DNA of 64,000 nt, from the NCBI GenBank assembly GCA_035048495.1, contig CM068547.1, positions 20,343,913 through 20,407,912 of the forward strand, written 5' to 3'. The position numbers were made by a program, and so were the translations under genes. Positions within the stretch are counted from its first letter, which is position 1. Each line of letters opens with the position of its first letter. The notes beneath the pieces were generated by a model, which saw nothing but the letters and a program-made list of their open reading frames with translations, was not told the origin of the DNA and did no database searches. The stretch is from Euptelea pleiosperma (taxonomy: Eukaryota > Streptophyta > Magnoliopsida > Ranunculales > Eupteleaceae). Below, one piece after another: positions 41,481 through 52,528 of the stretch.

Positions 41481-43204
41481 TCGGTAGGTGTACTATTTGT
41501 TCTTGAAGCTCTTCGTGTGATGATCTTGTTTGGGTGGTCATGGGGAGAATAACTCCTCAACGTTTCTGGTCCTCCCACAAGTTCAATGCTCTATCATGTG
41601 GTGGTTGAGGTTGGAAAATTCTCTTCCCAAAATCCCATAGTTATTGATGTCCACTGGTTTGGTGACTATCTAATAAATTTTTTGTTTTCTCTAAAAAGAA
41701 GAGTTTTGCTAGTTATGGTAACTATAGTTAATTAGTGAATGGTAGGCTTTCCAAGATAAAGTTGCCTCAGTAGGTTTAACTTTGGAATGTCCCTATGTGC
41801 TACTTGTTTAGAGATTGAAAGTTTCCTAGTGGGTTCTGCTGGATTTCCTAGCCGTTACAATAGAGGTTGTGTGATGAGGTGCCAAGGTCTAAGAGTGATT
41901 GAGTCTCTATGTAGGAGGTATAATAGCTTACGGTTCTCTAGATTTCAACGGTCAAGATGTTCTTGATTGATTGTTATCGTGGTAAGTTCTTTGTCCTTAA
42001 TTAGTAGGCGTTAATTGCCGCCTGACATGATCCACCGACAGGGTTAACCATCAATATTCTATATGATTATCTACGGAGAACATCCTTATTCTGTCGGATC
42101 TGAATTTGGCGAGACCCGAGAGTGGCTGTCTCTTAAGGTGCTGACTTGTAGGCTATCGGGATTCGGGAGTCACACTAGTCGGACATCCCTTGACCAAGGT
42201 CTTCCTCTCAGGTTTGTGAACATTATTCTCGGCTACGATACGCCGAGCACTAGTTATTCCACGTTTCACTATGGTCATGACCATCAACGTAATCGGGTGC
42301 TATTTTCGGTACCCACATTAGCTATGTGAATTTAAACGGGTTGGAGTGCGTCTTGATATATCACTATGGGTTGGAGGGTGACGATGGTCATATATGCCAT
42401 GGAAGACAAGTAGTTACAATGGGACCATTTAATTATTAGGATATAAATCATGTGGCCACTGGAGAGTAAACAAAACACATTTATAATGATATAAGTCATG
42501 TGGCCATCCCATTAGAGAGCGAAAAAGATTTTAGAAGGGCTTGGGTGGCATTGCTAGGGCATGGAATAAAAGGAGAGACCACAAACGAAGCTTCTTTCCA
42601 AGGGCAAAGACATTTTAACGCACTACATTTGTTTAGTCACCAAATGTAGGTTTTGGTTTTGAGTCTGTCTAGAGCTAATTAAACCCATTTCTTACATCCA
42701 ATCTTACAACCCGTGGTCAGGCCATTTTGACATTGGTAACTATATGTAAAAATTTAACTTAAAGTAACGGTTTTGTCATTGGATTGTCTAAATCTTTCAA
42801 ATTCAAGTCAGTTAACATGAAGTTTGAAATTTCAAAATGGACTGATTTTTTGTGAGGATGATCTTGACAATGTACGGTTTGATTGTTATACATGATTGCT
42901 ATGTGGGCCGTATGAATTTGATGTCATGGCTCTTTGCTTTTTAATGAAAGTTAGGGTTTTGTGAGGAGACTTTAAATTCCAACCCAATTGGTTTCAATTC
43001 ACCAGCCTTCTCAATGTCGGTTTCCAAGAAGGATCCTGAGCAGGAACTAGTCCTATTAGTTTGTAGAAAGGACAAGAAGTCCTCACTATGACGTTCCCTT
43101 ATTTGGAGGAAGAACAACTAGGAATCCCCATTTAGGACTTATTTTTAAATATTGTCATATAATGGGATATACACTACGGGCCATCGGATGACATCCAACT
43201 CTAT
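41481..43204. other. Intergenic stretch, no recognised feature
   Basis: Mixed-composition sequence. The ATG-initiated frame at 42063-42329 has no recognisable motif. It may include more decayed retroelement sequence continuing from the LTR-like region, but I cannot support this. Confidence 0.35.
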
Positions 43205-43437
43205 GGCCCTGCTTGTTTCGCTGCACTAGTGCTAATGCAGTGAGTTGCAAGCATTGCAGTCATTTACCACAGTTTTTGGGCCGCACATGCTTGCATCCAT
43301 TTTCTTAAAGAGTTTGCAAGGGCTTGGCAACCACTTGCACGCCAGCTCATTTGTACGCCCCCAACCAATCACTTCTAATCCCAAAACTGTGGCCAGTGGG
43401 TGCATTGCATCCGATTTGCATCGAATCAAGCAGGGCC
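43205..43437. mobile_element. MITE with GGCCCTGCTTG termini
   Basis: 233 bp. It begins GGCCCTGCTTGTTTCGCTGC and ends gaatcaagcagggcc, forming inverted termini. TAT occurs on both sides (43202-43204 and 43438-43440). It shares interior segments (catgcttgcatccattttct) with the copy at 44455-44952. Non-coding. Confidence 0.8.
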
Positions 43438-44454
43438 TATGAACATCCCTGTCTGGGAGATCTGGCCAATAAATTAGGTCCAATGGGACGATCCTAACCA
43501 TCCGAACAATCGCTCTCATTATGTCTACTATTAATTCAAAAAAGAAATTGATTTAAAAGAAGTTTAATTTGACCTTTGGGTTAGTAGATGCTTAAGTAGG
43601 GCCCATAAGTTGAGCAGTCCAGAGTCTTCAAACTTCAGAATTGAGACCCACTAGCACGTGTGCCATGTGAATGGTGGAGACCTGTAGTATTGTAAGAATC
43701 TTTTCTTGTTAGTATCCAATCATTCCCTTGTAAAATTTTCCAAATTGGTAATTTTAAACCATTATTGGGGACAACGTAAGAGGCTAATGTCCCTTTCATT
43801 TATGTGTCAACATAGTTGTCTTGATCTATAAATAAACAGTGCCCACATGGGATTCTTTTCTTGATCTACTTATATTGACCAATCATCTTGATTCCTATAA
43901 TCTAGGATTCTGTATAATCAATAATTGAAAAACAACATCGATCTCTATCGACCACCACGATGATGGAGTCCAACACCAGCCACATCATCTGAGGGGACCC
44001 ACAAAGGGACCCGTGATTTGCAAGCCTTGAAGAGTTGACTCGGAACTCGACTGAGTCGACTCAAAACTCGTTGTTTTTTTTTTTTGAATTTCTAAATGTT
44101 TTTAATATTTTTTCAATATATATTTTATGATTTTTCAAAGTTTTAATTTCTATAATATAAATTATTTTTTATACATTTAAATATTGAATAATTGATTTAA
44201 TGACTCGCCGAGTCGACTCCCAAGTCATCGAGGTTACTTGACCCTATGTACTTCAGAGTCGAGTCCGAGTTCGAGTTTTAAAACATTGGTTTAACTTGGA
44301 CCTTGGCATTTGGGTTGGTAATTAAGAAACAAATTTTGGACCACCAAGTAGAGGTCCAAAAGTATGGTGAAAGCCTGAAAGGTACACATGAAGAAATTGC
44401 CTTCCTCGTGAGTTTTATTGAGATGAAAATAGGGCGAGGCATGGAAACAAGGGT
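43438..44454. other. Intergenic stretch with gagtcgactc-rich part
   Basis: Positions 44030-44280 contain repeated gagtcgactc/actcgac motifs around an AT-rich core. No gene is supported. Confidence 0.4.
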
Positions 44455-44952
44455 ACCCTGCTTGGTTCCCTACAGTGGGATGCATTTTGCACTCGGTTGC
44501 AAATGTGGGCCCTGCTTGGTTCTCTGCATTGGGATGCTAATGCACTCACTTGCCACAATTTTGAGATTGCATGTGATTGGTTGGAGATATACAAATGAGC
44601 TAAAATGCAAGTGGTTGCCAAGCCTTTGCAAACTTCTTAACAAAATATATAGATGCAAGATACTGCAGCTCAAAAACTGTCGCAAGCCAATGCAATGCAA
44701 CTCACTCCATTTGCATTGGAGTGCAAAATGCATCCTAGTGCAGCCAACCAAGCAGGGCCGCGGTTTGTGGTGAGTTGCATTGCAGTCACTTACTACAGTT
44801 CTTGGGCTGCATATGCTTGCATCCATTTTCTTAGAAAGTTTGCAAGGGCTTGGCAACCACTTTCACGCCAGCTCATTGGTATGCCCCCAACCAATCACGT
44901 ACTTGTAATCTCCCAAACTGTGGCAAGTGAGTGCATTGAACCAAGCAGGGCC
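44455..44952. mobile_element. Outer MITE of the CCCTGCTTGG family, interrupted
   Basis: The left arm accctgcttggttccctaca (44455-44507) and right arm (44760-44952, ending ttgaaccaagcagggcc) are the two ends of one element. They are separated by another member at 44508-44759. The right arm matches the interior of the MITE at 43205-43437. Confidence 0.72.
44508..44759. mobile_element. Inner MITE of the same family
   Basis: 252 bp. It begins GGCCCTGCTTGGTTCTCTGC and ends cagccaaccaagcagggcc. It lies inside the outer copy. Flanking trinucleotides are GTG and GCG, so any target duplication has one mismatch. Confidence 0.75.
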
Positions 44953-45139
44953 TAAAATTAAAAATTACTGAAGTCATTTTGGTGTCAAGGGTCCATGCTT
45001 TTAACTTTTCTCTACTCCAATTCTTAGTAGTATTTTTATTTATATTTTTGGTAAGCCAATTTCTTTTAGTATCATTAAAAGCCTCCCACTATTTTATCTA
45101 CCACCTTCTCATTCTCACTTTCTAACCTACTCCTCTCAC
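44953..45139 (+). promoter_or_regulatory. Proximal upstream region of the ERF gene
   Basis: About 190 bp between the nested MITE and the start codon. A TATA-like TTTATATTT lies at 45039-45047, roughly 95 bp before the ATG, followed by a CT-rich stretch (ttctcattctcactttctaa) suitable as a leader. The MITE therefore sits right next to the core promoter. Confidence 0.45.
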
Positions 45140-45871
45140 ATGGAAGATCCACTGATTTTAGAGTGTAAAGTTCAAACCTCCTTCCCCTCTTCCTCTTCTA
45201 CCTCCACCCCCACCACCACCTCCTCCTCTTCAGCAACTTTCTCGGGATTCGACGAAAATCCAAAGATCCCAACGGAGGCCACAACGAAGAAAGGCGATGC
45301 AAATGAGACTAGGAAGCAGAATAAGCGCGACAGAGACGGCAAGCACCTAACGTACCGTGGCGTACGAATGCGTCAATGGGGCAAATGGGTGTCAGAAATT
45401 CGTGAGCCAAGAAAGAAATCCCGAATTTGGCTTGGGACATACCCCACGCCAGAAATGGCGGCTCGAGCCCATGACGTAGCTGCACTTACGATCAAAGGCC
45501 ACTCTGCTTATCTTAATTTTCCAGAGCTGGCTTCAGAGCTCCCTCGTCCTGCCAGTGCGTCACCTAAAGACATCCAAGTAGCTGCGGCTAAAGCAGCGGC
45601 TGCCTCATTCGGTCAACCAAGATGCCGTGTAGCCGAATCCCAGGCGGCGCAACCCAAGCTGTCAAATCCAACTAGAGCATCCGAGGATACTCTAGAATCC
45701 TCAGTTTCTACATCCACAGACGATGATGAAACACTGTTCGACCTGCCCGATCTCCTCGTCGACCCCAGCAATCCAATAAACGAGCTTTGTTACTCTTCGT
45801 TATCATGGCTACCAGCCGGAGCTGACATTGGATTCCGACTCGATGAGCTATTCTTATGGGAGTACTATTAG
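45140..45871 (+). CDS. AP2/ERF transcription factor, DREB type, A-4/TINY-like
   Basis: A 243-residue, single-exon protein. A Ser/Thr-rich N-terminus (17-35) is followed by a basic stretch ([11 protein letters not shown], 59-69, a likely nuclear signal) and one AP2 DNA-binding domain at about 71-129. It contains [19 protein letters not shown] and the AARAHDVAA helix. Counting from T71, position 14 is Val and 19 is Glu, the residues of DREB-type proteins that bind DRE/CRT (CCGAC) elements. An Ala-rich helix follows (147-156), then an acidic segment with DLPDLLVD and an ELFLWEYY end, features of the A-4 subgroup. It would act as a nuclear regulator in stress or growth responses. The exact orthologue cannot be named. 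The absence of introns is normal for this family. Confidence 0.95.
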   Translation: MEDPLILECKVQTSFPSSSSTSTPTTTSSSSATFSGFDENPKIPTEATTKKGDANETRKQNKRDRDGKHLTYRGVRMRQWGKWVSEIREPRKKSRIWLGTYPTPEMAARAHDVAALTIKGHSAYLNFPELASELPRPASASPKDIQVAAAKAAAASFGQPRCRVAESQAAQPKLSNPTRASEDTLESSVSTSTDDDETLFDLPDLLVDPSNPINELCYSSLSWLPAGADIGFRLDELFLWEYY

Positions 45872-46320
45872 ACTCCTTGCCCCATAAACAAAGAATTCCC
45901 AATCAGGAAACTCACGTTTGGATCATCAGGCAGAGTTTGGTTTCTTGATAGTAAAGTTCAGTTCTTTGCAGGGAGTTTACCCATATATAGTTTGCTAACA
46001 TGCGCCCCAAGGTGAACAGCCTTAACCTCTACTCCCTTTTTTTTGGTAAAATACCGATGAGTTATAGAATGTAATCTACTAGAGGTGTCTCTTGGGCATT
46101 TTGACTGTAAAGTTAGCCTTTTGCTAAATTAGGAAATTGTAAATGCATCATGTAGTAATGATTGCATTGTACCTCCTTTATGCGTATTAAATTGCAAATA
46201 TAATCTTCCATATAAAGAAGGATCTGCGTCCATGCTTTATTTATTTCCTTTTATATTTATTTATGTGATATTCCCCAAGTTGACATCCATATAAGCACCC
46301 TACTTGGGGACAATTATATA
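45872..46320. other. ERF 3'UTR and downstream DNA
   Basis: AT-rich sequence after the stop, presumably 3'UTR for the first 200-300 bp. No clear polyadenylation signal is assigned and no further gene is seen. Confidence 0.45.
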
Positions 46321-47092
46321 TGGGAATTTTTGACAAGCCCCCCCATGTTATCTTTAAAATTTGACATACCCCTAATATTTGAAAAATCTGACATACCACC
46401 CTATGACTCGGTCCATTGTCCTTTGACCGGTGTTGACTACCAAATTTTGTATTAATTGGCAAAAATGACCTTGTCTTCAACCTTAGAACAAGGGTTTGGG
46501 CCAAAACCCAAATCCCAAATCAAATGGCTGGGGTGGATGGCCGGCCAAGAGATTCCAATGGGTTGGCCGCCCATCACCGGCGACCAACCCACCGGAGTCT
46601 CATGGCCGGTTGGCCACCACTTCGGCAATAATTTAAAACCCAAGGTTAAAAAAAAGAAAAAAAAAAGCATATAATTTTAGTTTTAATATTTTCATTGACA
46701 AAAATGGAAAATAAGACAAAGCAATTTATATTTTAAGCTTTAGAGATGTGGATTTTGGAAAGATGGGTTCTCCCAATTTTAAAATTTTATTCTACAATAA
46801 AATCCATAAAAAAATCCCATTCATTCATGAGTTTTATTTATTTTTTGGGGGTTTTTTCTTCTCAATATTTGTTTAATTCATCAAAAAACCAAAAAAATAT
46901 CTCAAGATTACCGACATGGGTTTTAATTTTTATTTTTAATCTCATCTTTTCATGCTTGATTTGGGGTATGGGTTTTGGCCTAAACCCAAAACCTTGATCT
47001 AATGTTGAAGAGAAGGGCACTTTCGTCCTTTAATACAAAATTAGGTAGTCAACTCAGGTCAACACTGGTCAAATTCTGAGTCATAGGGGGGT
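46321..47092. mobile_element. Long-TIR non-autonomous element (Mutator-like)
   Basis: Left arm 46397-46530 and right arm about 46960-47092 are inverted copies. For example, tgactaccaaattttgtatt on the left corresponds to aatacaaaattaggtagtca on the right, and both continue through an aaaccca-rich part. The outermost left 75 bp (gggaatttttgacaagcccc) are missing at the right. A related terminus (tatgtcaaaaattccc) occurs at 49541-49556. Open frames on both strands across 46450-46670 are by-products of the inverted arms. Confidence 0.65.
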
Positions 47093-47449
47093 ACTCAGAA
47101 CCGGAACTAATATTATATTGTCTCTTCTTATTGGTTTTGGTTAGAAACGATGGATCTGGAATTGGAATAATAGATTGTTTGGTTACAGTCGGTTTCGGTT
47201 CTAGTTCCTGTTAACTGTTCATAATACAACAAATTTAACACCATATTAATTTAAATATCTGTGTCGGTTCTTGTTCCTATCTGTTTGATTCTAATATCAA
47301 ACCACCCAGAATCAGAACCATTATTATCGGTTCGGTTCCGGTTCCAGTTCCACCAGAACCCATATTTTATGTTCCGGTTCCAATTCGGTTTCAGTTAAAA
47401 AGGTAAAAATTGACAAGCCTAAATTAAACTGAGCGCATTGCTTTTAGTT
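47093..47449. other. ggttccggttc-rich low-complexity stretch
   Basis: Irregular repeats of ggttc, ggttccg and cggttccagttcc run from about 47110 to 47400. No gene or element boundary is resolved. Confidence 0.4.
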
Positions 47450-47458
47450 CTTATTTTT

Positions 47459-47782
47459 GGGTCGGACTCCAAGGACCCCCATTTTTGACCCCCACCCTGG
47501 CTTACCCACATAGAAGATGAATCAATGGCTGACTTTTGGTGAGGATGATCTCTATGGTGAGGAGATCATCCTCACAAAAATTCAAATCATTGATGATTTT
47601 TACCGTGATACTTGAAAACCACATATGACGGGGTTAGAAATTTTAGAATGGGCTGATTTTTTTTCTAAGGGCGATCTATATGGTGAGGAGATCATCCTCA
47701 TCAAAAAGCAGCCATTGATTCATCTTCTATGTGGGTACGCCAAAGTGGGGGTAAAAAATGGGGGGTCCCCGGAGTCCGACCC
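47459..47782. mobile_element. MITE with about 75-bp terminal inverted repeats and 9-bp target duplication
   Basis: 324 bp. Ends GGGTCGGACTCC and GGAGTCCGACCC, with inverted similarity for about 75 bp including cccacatagaagatgaatca. Flanks are CTTATTTTT and TTTATTTTT, a 9-bp duplication with one mismatch, as for Mutator-type elements. A longer relative lies inside the CACTA element (51847-52528). Confidence 0.85.
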
Positions 47783-47941
47783 TTTATTTTTAGTGAAAAT
47801 GTAAGATGTAACGACGTATAGGACCACGTCCCGTTAAAACAATTGAAGCCACCAAGCAGCGAGTGGTACGTGACCTCACCATCACTATCTCCTTCCTAGT
47901 GTACTACCCTATTATAGTACGACCCAAAAATATAGGAAAAA

Positions 47942-48308
47942 GATGTAACAAGGTATGCCTGAAACTTTTTCAAATGGGGAATCACTATTTTTGTTACTCA
48001 CTGCTGTCATTGGGCCCACTGACTGTACGGATGTTTATCCCACCTCTTGATGGATATACACACCAAAAATCAAATTGATTAGTAGTAACCATTAGATTTT
48101 AGTACTTTTTAAGGCGTGTGGTTGAATTCAATCATTTTTTTTAGTACTAAACCCAACGGCTACAAATCGTCAAACAAGCTGATTATTGGTATGAATGTCT
48201 ACTAAGGGATGTGCTAAACCATGTGGTCAGTAGGTCTAGATGGCAGTGGTGAGTAACAAAAATCGTGCTTCCGCATTTGAAAAGATCTCAGGTATACCTT
48301 GTTACATC
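47942..48308. mobile_element. Fold-back MITE
   Basis: The left end GATGTAACAAGGTATGCCTG is inverted at the right as caggtataccttgttacatc, and the arms stay complementary inwards (tttttgttactcactgctgt with gcagtggtgagtaacaaaaa). The centre carries the gtacggatgtttatcccacc and atacacaccaaaaatcaaat motifs shared with other copies nearby. No target duplication is seen. Confidence 0.82.
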
Positions 48309-50529
48309 ACGACCTCGATAAATGGAAACACTTTATGTGCCAGTTGTGTAATGCTAGTCCGTCACCATTTGCACATATTAACTAGAAAATTAGGAGGTAT
48401 CTTCTCCATTAGTGGTTGCCACCAAACAAGAGATAGTGTCGGGATTTGGCTGGTAATGATCGAATGTTTTTGTTTCTTTAAGAGATATGATAAGACATGC
48501 AGCTGGAATACATGTAAGACGCGGGAGACAACGACTAGTGTTCACCTAAGTAATGCAACAATGCAGACCATGCACGGTTATACATGAAACACCATATAGA
48601 GCCTAAAAAGAAGATTTTCTGTAGAAAATTTTTCCTGCAAGCAAATACCCGATTAGATAAAATTGATAGTATATAGAATGTTAGATCGAAGAAAATGAAT
48701 AGACGGGGAAGGAGAAATGAGGGCTGTATTATTCGTTGTCTTTTAAGTTGGAAAGAAGTGCATCAAATGCTTTTTATCAAAATTATGAGATACTAGTATG
48801 CTTTTGATGCATGGTGCACCTTTTGTGAGAGGGAGAGAGGTGTGCCCGAGACATACCGAATAAATCATAAGTACATGCCACAGTATCATAACATGTCACT
48901 TGTCACCAATTTAGCAACATTATGCATTTTTGTAACACCCCCTATGATCCAATTCTAATTACTCATAAGTCATAACCTTACAAATCAAAAGTCGAGAACA
49001 CCCCCTCCACCAGACCCAATTCAGTCGGTCTACCTTTGGTCATGGAAGTCCATGGATGTATAAGCCACGTAGCACATTCTTAGAGACCACTGACCATATA
49101 TATGGATGTTTGTCCCGTCCCTAGATGGACCTACGGACCAAAAATCAGCTCTATTGGCAATTTATAGCTGTTGGATTTAAGTCGTTTTCATGGATTGGTT
49201 TTTAGCTGTGCATATATATTCGATCGAGCATAATTTGGAGTAGTCAGATCCAATGGCTAAAAATCACATTTGAGCTAATTTTTAGTATGTAGGTCAACCT
49301 TGGAAGTGCCAAGGTTGACCTACATATTTATTGATTTGTCAGGGGTATTGCTAATTAAAATTGAATCATAGGAGGGTGTGTTTCAAAAATGCCCATAAAT
49401 AAATTAATAAATACTAAATAAAAAACGCTCCTCTACATTTCTCATATGGATTTGTATCAGAATGAAAATTTTGTTGGTTGCACGGTAGTCGTGGAAAAAA
49501 AAACGAAAGAGGGGGGGGGGGGGGAAAGATAACATGGGGGGGTATGTCAAAAATTCCCAAAAAGAAAATTGTTACAAGTCGTAAACCTAAGCCACGTCAA
49601 TCTCATCCCTAAATGATCCTTTATTATCTTTCCTTCATTTCTCTTCTAAAATAAATATATTTTCCTGATCGTGACATAACTTTAATTTGATATGGCGTCA
49701 GTTGACGAGTTAGAGAGAAAGATTGGTTGGACGAATAAAGCTACAACTTACAAACACAAGGCCCAGATATATAAATTAAAGAACGACTCTTCAAGATCCG
49801 ACACCGTAAAAAAATTAACTAAATTACAGTTGAAAATAGTTAATAAACACAACCCTTATATCAATCAACCCTAACACCCACATTGTACATCCACCTGCTG
49901 AGGAATGGAGCATACACCGAAGGAAAATGATGGTGTCGCCTTACAGTATCATTTTCCCTAGGTACAGACCATTGGATGGTCTTTGAGATTCGTGTTGTGT
50001 GAATCCAGTGGACCATCAGTGATGGTGATGATGTGGTATCAAAATATTAGCCTATAGTCATATTTGCCTGATCTATGAGGTGGCATGTTCATTGAAAGGT
50101 TAGGATCAATTAGTTGTTTGGTGGTGGCCATGTGCATCTGAATATATTTTTCCATTAACAAAGAAGGAGAAAAATCATGAAAAATAAAAGACAAACTAAG
50201 AGGGGAAGGAAAAGAAAAGAACATGCACCAAAGGAAAGGGAAAAGGGTGGCCCATGTACCTAAACTTGGAGCTCAAGTTAGAATCATACTTTTACACTCA
50301 ATATATATATATATATAAATTTCGCAGTCCAGTGTCTGTTTGGGTCTACGAAAAATGAGGGTATTTTAAAAAAGAAAAAGAGAAAAGTGAGGGTCGAAGG
50401 GCTAGTTTTACAAATCGACAGTCCACTTTTGCTGAGTAGCAATGATCCGCACTACTATTGATCACCCTCTCAACTAAGATTTTTTTTTGCTCATTACCAT
50501 TTTAGTTGCGAGCATCTGGGGAGCACCTA
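48309..50529. other. Intergenic stretch with MITE relics and a 14-G run
   Basis: Positions 49050-49330 are a further relic of the fold-back family (gaccatatatatggatgttt, then ggacctacggaccaaaaatc). Positions 49350-49560 carry a terminus of the 46321 element family. 49511-49524 is a run of 14 G. 50300-50315 is an AT microsatellite. No gene is supported; small frames at 48240-48587 and 49692-49874 are featureless. Confidence 0.45.
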
Positions 50530-50742
50530 AAAACGTGATGTCGCACTCTTAGAGACCAATGACCGTATGGATGTTTGGCCCATCCTTAGGTGGACCTACA
50601 GACCAAAAATCAGCTTGATTGGTGGTTTCTAATAACCATTTGATTTAGTATTTTTCATGGTTTTGATTTTCTACCCCAGATTCGAGCATTATTTTTTAAG
50701 TACTCATATCCAATGACTATAAATCACCAATCAACCTTATTT
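50530..50742. mobile_element. Left half of a fold-back MITE split by the CACTA element
   Basis: Shares ctcttagagaccaatgaccg, tggatgtttggcccatcc and gacctacagaccaaaaatca with the other copies. It stops at ...accaatcaaccttattt at 50742. The expected inverted continuation (tttttggtcagtaggtc) resumes at 63394, just after the CACTA element. Confidence 0.7.
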
Positions 50743-51017
50743 CACTACAAGAAATTTGGCTTATAGCGACGGAATTTTAGCTACGGCCAGACAAATACGT
50801 CGCCATACATATATTTAGCAAGGACCAAAGACCTAGGTATAAGGTTTGGCGTGAAAAAAATTCCACACCTATAGCGACGGCCAGAGGAAAACCGTTCCTA
50901 CATATATGTATAGCGACGGCCAGACCCAGATCGTCGGTAAAATATGGATATAACGATGGCTACAACCGTCGCTATAAGTTCTTATAGAGACGGTCAGGCA
51001 CCGGCCGTCGGTAAAAC
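50743..51017. repeat. CACTA left end and subterminal repeats
   Basis: After CACTACAAGAAA, short units of the form tagcgacggccag (50872, 50909) or their complement (ccgtcgctata, 50969; ggccgtcggtaa, 51003) recur about every 35-50 bp. In En/Spm such units are the binding sites for the TNPA-type protein. Confidence 0.88.
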
Positions 51018-51021
51018 TCTG

Positions 51022-51070
51022 TATATAAAAAAAAAAAAGGGTTGGGTTTTCGCATTCCGTGCGAAAACCC
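51022..51070 (+). promoter_or_regulatory. CACTA internal promoter: TATA box and adjacent hairpin
   Basis: TATATAAA at 51022-51029 is followed by an A-run. Next is a perfect 11-bp inverted repeat: GGGTTTTCGCA (51044-51054), a 5-nt loop, then TGCGAAAACCC (51060-51070). The spacing puts the hairpin at or just after the expected transcription start. Confidence 0.55.
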
Positions 51071-51846
51071 CCTTCACCTCTTCTTCTCAAAATCCCTCTC
51101 CTCCACCCTGAAACCCATTTGCCCTTGATTTCCACCTCTCCTCTTCTCCGTTCGCCACTGTCGACGCCGCCTTCCTCCCTTCAGTCGACGTCTGTGCTTC
51201 CGACGTCTTCCCGGTCATCGGACGCGTTATCAAGTGTTTTTTCATTTTTTTTTTTGTTATTTAACTATTTTCATCTCCCCCACTTACCGCAGGGCTGTTT
51301 TTCCACTCCTTGGTGGATATATACACCAAACAGCACCTCTGATTGGTAATGATTTCAGTATTTAGGGTTTATGATGGATATTTGGGATAAAACCCATGAA
51401 AATGACTACAATCCAACGTTAGAAATCTCTGATCAGGGTGATTTTTGGTCTGTAAATCTACTTATGGTTCGGCCTAACATCCTTACAATCAGTGGTGTCT
51501 AAGAATGTGTCACTTGACTCATACCCACACAGATCGAGTAGAACTTGTTGACGGACCTCAATATGAGCTACTTGGCATATTCTTTGAGATTTCTAACAGG
51601 ATGAATGTTTGACCTAAAACCCTAAATGGATACACAGACTAAAAATTTGCTTGATTAGTGATTTCTAAGCAATGGATTGGAGTTGTTTCCATGAATTTGA
51701 GCATTTAATTAAGGTTCAAAGGTTTGAAATCAGTAATCACTGATTTCTTATTGCCCATTTTAGGGTTACAAAGATTTAAAGGTTTGAAATCAGTAATCAA
51801 GCTGATTATTGATTTCTTGTTGCCCATTATTAGAGCAAAGGATAAA

Positions 51847-52528
51847 GGGTAGGGATCGAGGGCACCCATTTTTGACACCCATTTTGGTGTACCCACATAG
51901 AAGATGAATCAATGGCTGATTTTTGGTGAATAATGAGTAATGGTCAGCGAAGCCACGTGGCACATTTTTAATGGATACTAACCATATGGATGTGTGTGAC
52001 CAATCCCTAGGCGGACCTACAAACGAAAAATAACCCTGATTAGTGATTTATAAGTGTTGCATCTGTGTACCTCAAATTCCCACAGTTGAGATCAGCCCAT
52101 GAAAATAAGTCCAATCCCATGGTGGACTTACAAACCACAAATCAGCCCGATTAGTGATTTAATAAGTGTTGCATCTTTGTACCTCAAATACTGCTCAAAT
52201 TCCCACAGTTGAGATCAGCCCATGAAAATAAATAAGTCCAATCCCATGGTGGACTTACAAACCACAAATCAGCCCGATTAGTGATTTAATAAGTGTTGCA
52301 TCTTTGTACCTCAAATACTGCTCAAATTCCCACAGTTGAGATCAGCCCATGAAAATAAGTCCAATCCAAAGCCTATAAATCACTAATTAGGCTGATTTTT
52401 GGTTTGTAGGTCCACCATGTGATAGGACAAACATCCATATGGTCCGAGTCCTATAACAGTGTGCCACGTGGCTTATATTGTGTCCCTGTCATTTTATCTA
52501 TCATTTTAGATCTGTCAACGGAGCCCGA
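51847..52528. mobile_element. MITE related to 47459-47782, inside the CACTA element
   Basis: The left end (gggtagggatcgagggcacc, then ttggtgtacccacatagaag) resembles the left arm of the 47459 MITE. The right end (ggagcccgaccc at about 52517) is the inverted counterpart. The interior includes about 128-bp direct duplications (gtgttgcatctttgtacctc recurring) and fold-back-family motifs. Confidence 0.55.

Noticed and set aside
45708..45902. Minus-strand frame overlapping the ERF 3' end
   Set aside because: Shadow of the ERF coding sequence with no motif of its own.
46452..46674. Open frames on both strands rich in Gly, Pro and Trp
   Set aside because: They lie at the inverted arm of a non-autonomous element, and neither shows a protein family motif.
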